Source: Artocarpus heterophyllus
Taxonomy: Eukaryota > Streptophyta > Magnoliopsida > Rosales > Moraceae
Assembly (NCBI GenBank): GCA_025403435.1
Contig: CM046330.1
Location: 22,652,239-22,716,238 of the forward strand
Direction: 5' to 3'
DNA: 64,000 nucleotides
Shown: positions 61,364 through 64,000 of the stretch, in pieces
How positions within the stretch are numbered: position 1 is the first letter of the stretch
Layout of the letters: each line of letters begins with the position of its first letter
The notes under the pieces: generated by a model
Told to the model about the DNA's origin: nothing
The model's database searches: none
What the model saw: only the letters and a program-made list of their open reading frames with translations
Translations under genes and position numbers: made by a program

Positions 61364-63356
61364 CACTGGACATATATGCCCTAAGGAGTAAAAATGTAAT
61401 ATTTTTTTGGAGACATTTTTATCAATAAAGAATTTATTTATTTATTATTTATGTACCAAATTTTTGTCCTTTTTACATTTTATATTTGTTAAATGTATGA
61501 TAAGCAAATAAAAGTCTGAGACTGTCCGTCTAAACCTTTAAGAATTGGACATATGATGGACAGATTATGCGGAAGACACGATTCTTAAGGTGACGGTCTA
61601 AATCATAAGATTCGCAATCAAGGGAATAAAGTTGGGTGCTTTATTCAGGCAAAGATTGTTAAGTTGTCTATATTCCTATCGGGAGATGGTTTGTCTTAAC
61701 CATCGGAGGAGGATTCTGCGAATAGAAACATTGGCGTATTATCATAGGTAACAATGTGTTGGATCGGGACATAAAGTGCTTTGGATTAATAATTCTGTCT
61801 TGGCAAATCAATTCATTTTAGGCAATCATATGTATTGTATCTTAATCTTGAGATGAATAATGGCCCCGTTGTCTTGACTTATGTCTTTTGATGTACCAAA
61901 AGGTGACATCCACATTTTAATAGTCGTACGTATGCCAGTACGTTGGAAGCATGACTTTTGATAGCATAGACCTGTAATTTATAGATATAGAATCCATAGC
62001 TCCTTTTCAAGAGTAGTTAATATCCTCTTATATGCGTTATCCTATAATTGAAAAATTAGAGCGCCCAACCATTTAGATACATGAGTGTAAACGAATGGTA
62101 TACCGTCTTTGGATGGTAAGTTTTTCGATGGTGAAATAATAGAACGTAAGATAAAAATAATTAGGAAGGTAAGACCAAACTTGTCCTTAAGTTGATTATG
62201 GATAATCCTATGGGGATACGACATATTATGATATGTCATAGAGACGTAGCTATACGGGCTTTGTTATTCTATATAGTTCTAGAGTGCAGCTCTAAGCTTT
62301 TAGTAAAGTAGCGTTGGAGTTGATAATTATGAAATGTATATCTAGGATATTGGGTTTCATAATTATCGGGAGCTTGAACCAATAGGTCCATCAGATCCCC
62401 TTTGTTAGCTCATAATAAATCTTGTAATGATACAGTGTGCTTTTCCAATAATTGGTGACTTATGTCAAATTATCAGATTGGCTGAAAATTCAATAGGATT
62501 AGATAATTCATGTCTGTTTATTAGTTGAATTAACTTTATGAAAATTAATTTAAGATAAACTTGTTGAATTATCTGGATTAGATAATTCATGTATGTTAAT
62601 CGGTTGGATTAATTTTGGATAAATTAATTGAAGATAAACTTGTTGAATTATCAAGAATATTTATTTTCCTAGAGATTATTTAGATATGACTGTTTTGATC
62701 AGATAACTTCTCTATTGGATTATTTGAATTAAAATTGAGGCTCTATCCCAAGAATCTTGGGTGGGAAATAAAACATCTGCAGGGATCATTTGTCATAAGT
62801 TCGACAGGCCAATCTACTAGTTTAGCCTGCCGACCGAGCGATAAATAGATCATGTGTTTTCACACAGATTTTATCATATATTGATCCTGATTTGATTCTT
62901 GATTCGAATTTTCGAGGCTTTATCTAATAAGGATTGACTCTTGGGCCTAACTTCTATAAGAAGGGGAGTGAGACTCATTGTTATTTAGATCCTTTAAGAA
63001 ATCTAGGGTGAGACTCTGCTAGTGAGACTCTGTGACTCCTTGGAGAGCTATTGTTCACAAATCATGAACTATAGCTTTGGGTGTTTCTCAATGGGTTGGA
63101 AGGAGAGTCGTCTGGTGGAAAAGCTACATGAGTGTGCCCACACGCACACCAGTAGTAGATAGAGAATAGCAAATAAAGCTAGTTGGTTGAGATCCTTATA
63201 CAACGTCTTTTCTCTTCACATATTGCAAGAGCCTTTCAGCAAATGAGGTTAGTAAGATCTAGTTAATTTATGCATATAGTGTGTCAAACTTGTATTTTAA
63301 AAAACGCTCTGGTATAAAAAAGTTTTAAAATTCCGTTGCGTAATATTTTTCCAACA
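61364..63356 (+). mobile_element. Older solo LTR of a copia family related to 51144-60719
   Basis: 1993 bp, almost the same length as the young LTRs. It is flanked by perfect TAACA duplications (61359-61363, 63357-63361) and ends CCAACA. The start reads CACTGGACATATATGCCCTAA; the expected TG has decayed. It shares collinear blocks with the young LTR: the GCCCTAA start block, and the GGAGCTTG...AATAGGTCCAT...CCC block near 62370-62400 versus ~52097-52128. A TATA-like CTATAAGAAGG lies near 62955. No internal region is present, hence a solo LTR. Confidence 0.75.
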
Positions 63357-63361
63357 TAACA

Positions 63362-64000
63362 TGCTTATTCATCAAGCCTATAAAGCATGACCCGTCCAAT
63401 TCTTATCACTTTATCATGTAAATTGTTGATTAAGTGACAACATGCACTTACGTGTAGCTATTTATCACTTCATAATGTAACCAATATATTTGTACATAAC
63501 CTCCTAATTTATCCTAAAATATAACTCTTAATTTTAATTCTTGTATGCTAAACTAGATACTACAAATTTGGGTGTCATAACCTAGCCTCTATAAATAGGC
63601 CTAGAGATCCTCATTTGGAAGCACGGATTCATTTTATACATACACGTCTATATACAAGCACAAGCCATGTGCATCTTTTTTCACACTCCTTTTCTTTCTA
63701 GAATTCTCATTAAAACACTGTAAATTATACCAGAATTTATACTTAGTAAAAAGATCTACTTCTCAACAGTGGATGCAGCTCAAAATGAATGAACCACTAT
63801 AAATCTTTTTGTGGTATCTTTGTCTATAGATCCTCGTTTGGGAGCACAGATTTGTGTCTGTTTATTAGTTGCAGATCTACTTCCCAGATTTATGTTTATA
63901 ATTCTTATTGCAATCTGCAACTAACATTTATCTACTTGATTATGCGTTTTAAAGCCTATTTAAGACCCAATAATGATCATCAAGGGCTTAATTAATTCAA
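63362..64000 (+). promoter_or_regulatory. Right-edge stretch with TATA box and direct repeats
   Basis: A strong TATA box, TATAAATAGGC (63590-63600), is followed by a direct repeat: AGATCCTCATTTGGAAGCAC at 63605 and a close copy at 63828. It could be the promoter and leader of a gene to the right, or part of another LTR continuing beyond the window. The open frame 63789-63995 has no recognised domain and spans the repeat. Confidence 0.4.

Overview
This is nuclear DNA of a flowering plant, most likely a eudicot. The evidence is an AT-rich background, genes split by GT-AG introns, plant-type LTR retrotransposons (Tekay-like Ty3/gypsy and Ty1/copia), a Helitron and many MITEs. No organellar, bacterial or CRISPR-like sequence was seen. 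I cannot name the species. A run of exactly 100 N at 9489-9588 is a scaffold gap.

Two host genes are clear, both on the minus strand. At the left edge (91-1633, truncated by the window start) is the 5' half of an HD-Zip class IV homeodomain-START transcription factor of the ANTHOCYANINLESS2 type. At 39093-47612 is a complete 14-exon LPEAT2-type gene (EF-hand lysophospholipid acyltransferase). I could join every exon in phase, giving 554 residues. Its introns and upstream region carry at least four Tourist-like MITEs, and a perfect 119-bp tandem duplication lies just upstream.

Most of the rest is transposon sequence. 4333-5061: a hAT-type MITE with a perfect 8-bp target duplication. 6193-9488: the 3' half of a minus-strand Tekay-type gypsy element, cut by the gap. 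9589-16416: the degenerate 5' half of a second, related minus-strand gypsy element with a ~4.7 kb LTR, which seems inserted into an older LTR fragment (16417-~18115). 22850-26700: a decayed, probably non-autonomous element with a coding relic, a 69-bp minisatellite and an LTR-like promoter stretch. 26733-28896: a gypsy solo LTR with perfect TSDs, followed at once by a small Helitron (28905-29391). 31673-32070: a minisatellite whose ~23-bp unit is an imperfect palindrome. 33561-38816: an old, broken copia element just 3' of the LPEAT2 gene. 51144-60719: a young full-length copia element with nearly identical 2-kb LTRs and perfect TSDs, but a broken pol frame. 61364-63356: an older solo LTR of a related copia family.

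The most interesting unexplained signal is in the long untranslated leader of the young copia element. Three separate hairpins (54242-54307, 54333-54401, 54531-54590) have unrelated stem sequences that remain paired and present a CCTACGG-containing loop; two of them share an identical 19-mer. This looks like a structured, selected RNA element. Gene functions are inferred from recognisable protein families; no database search was possible.
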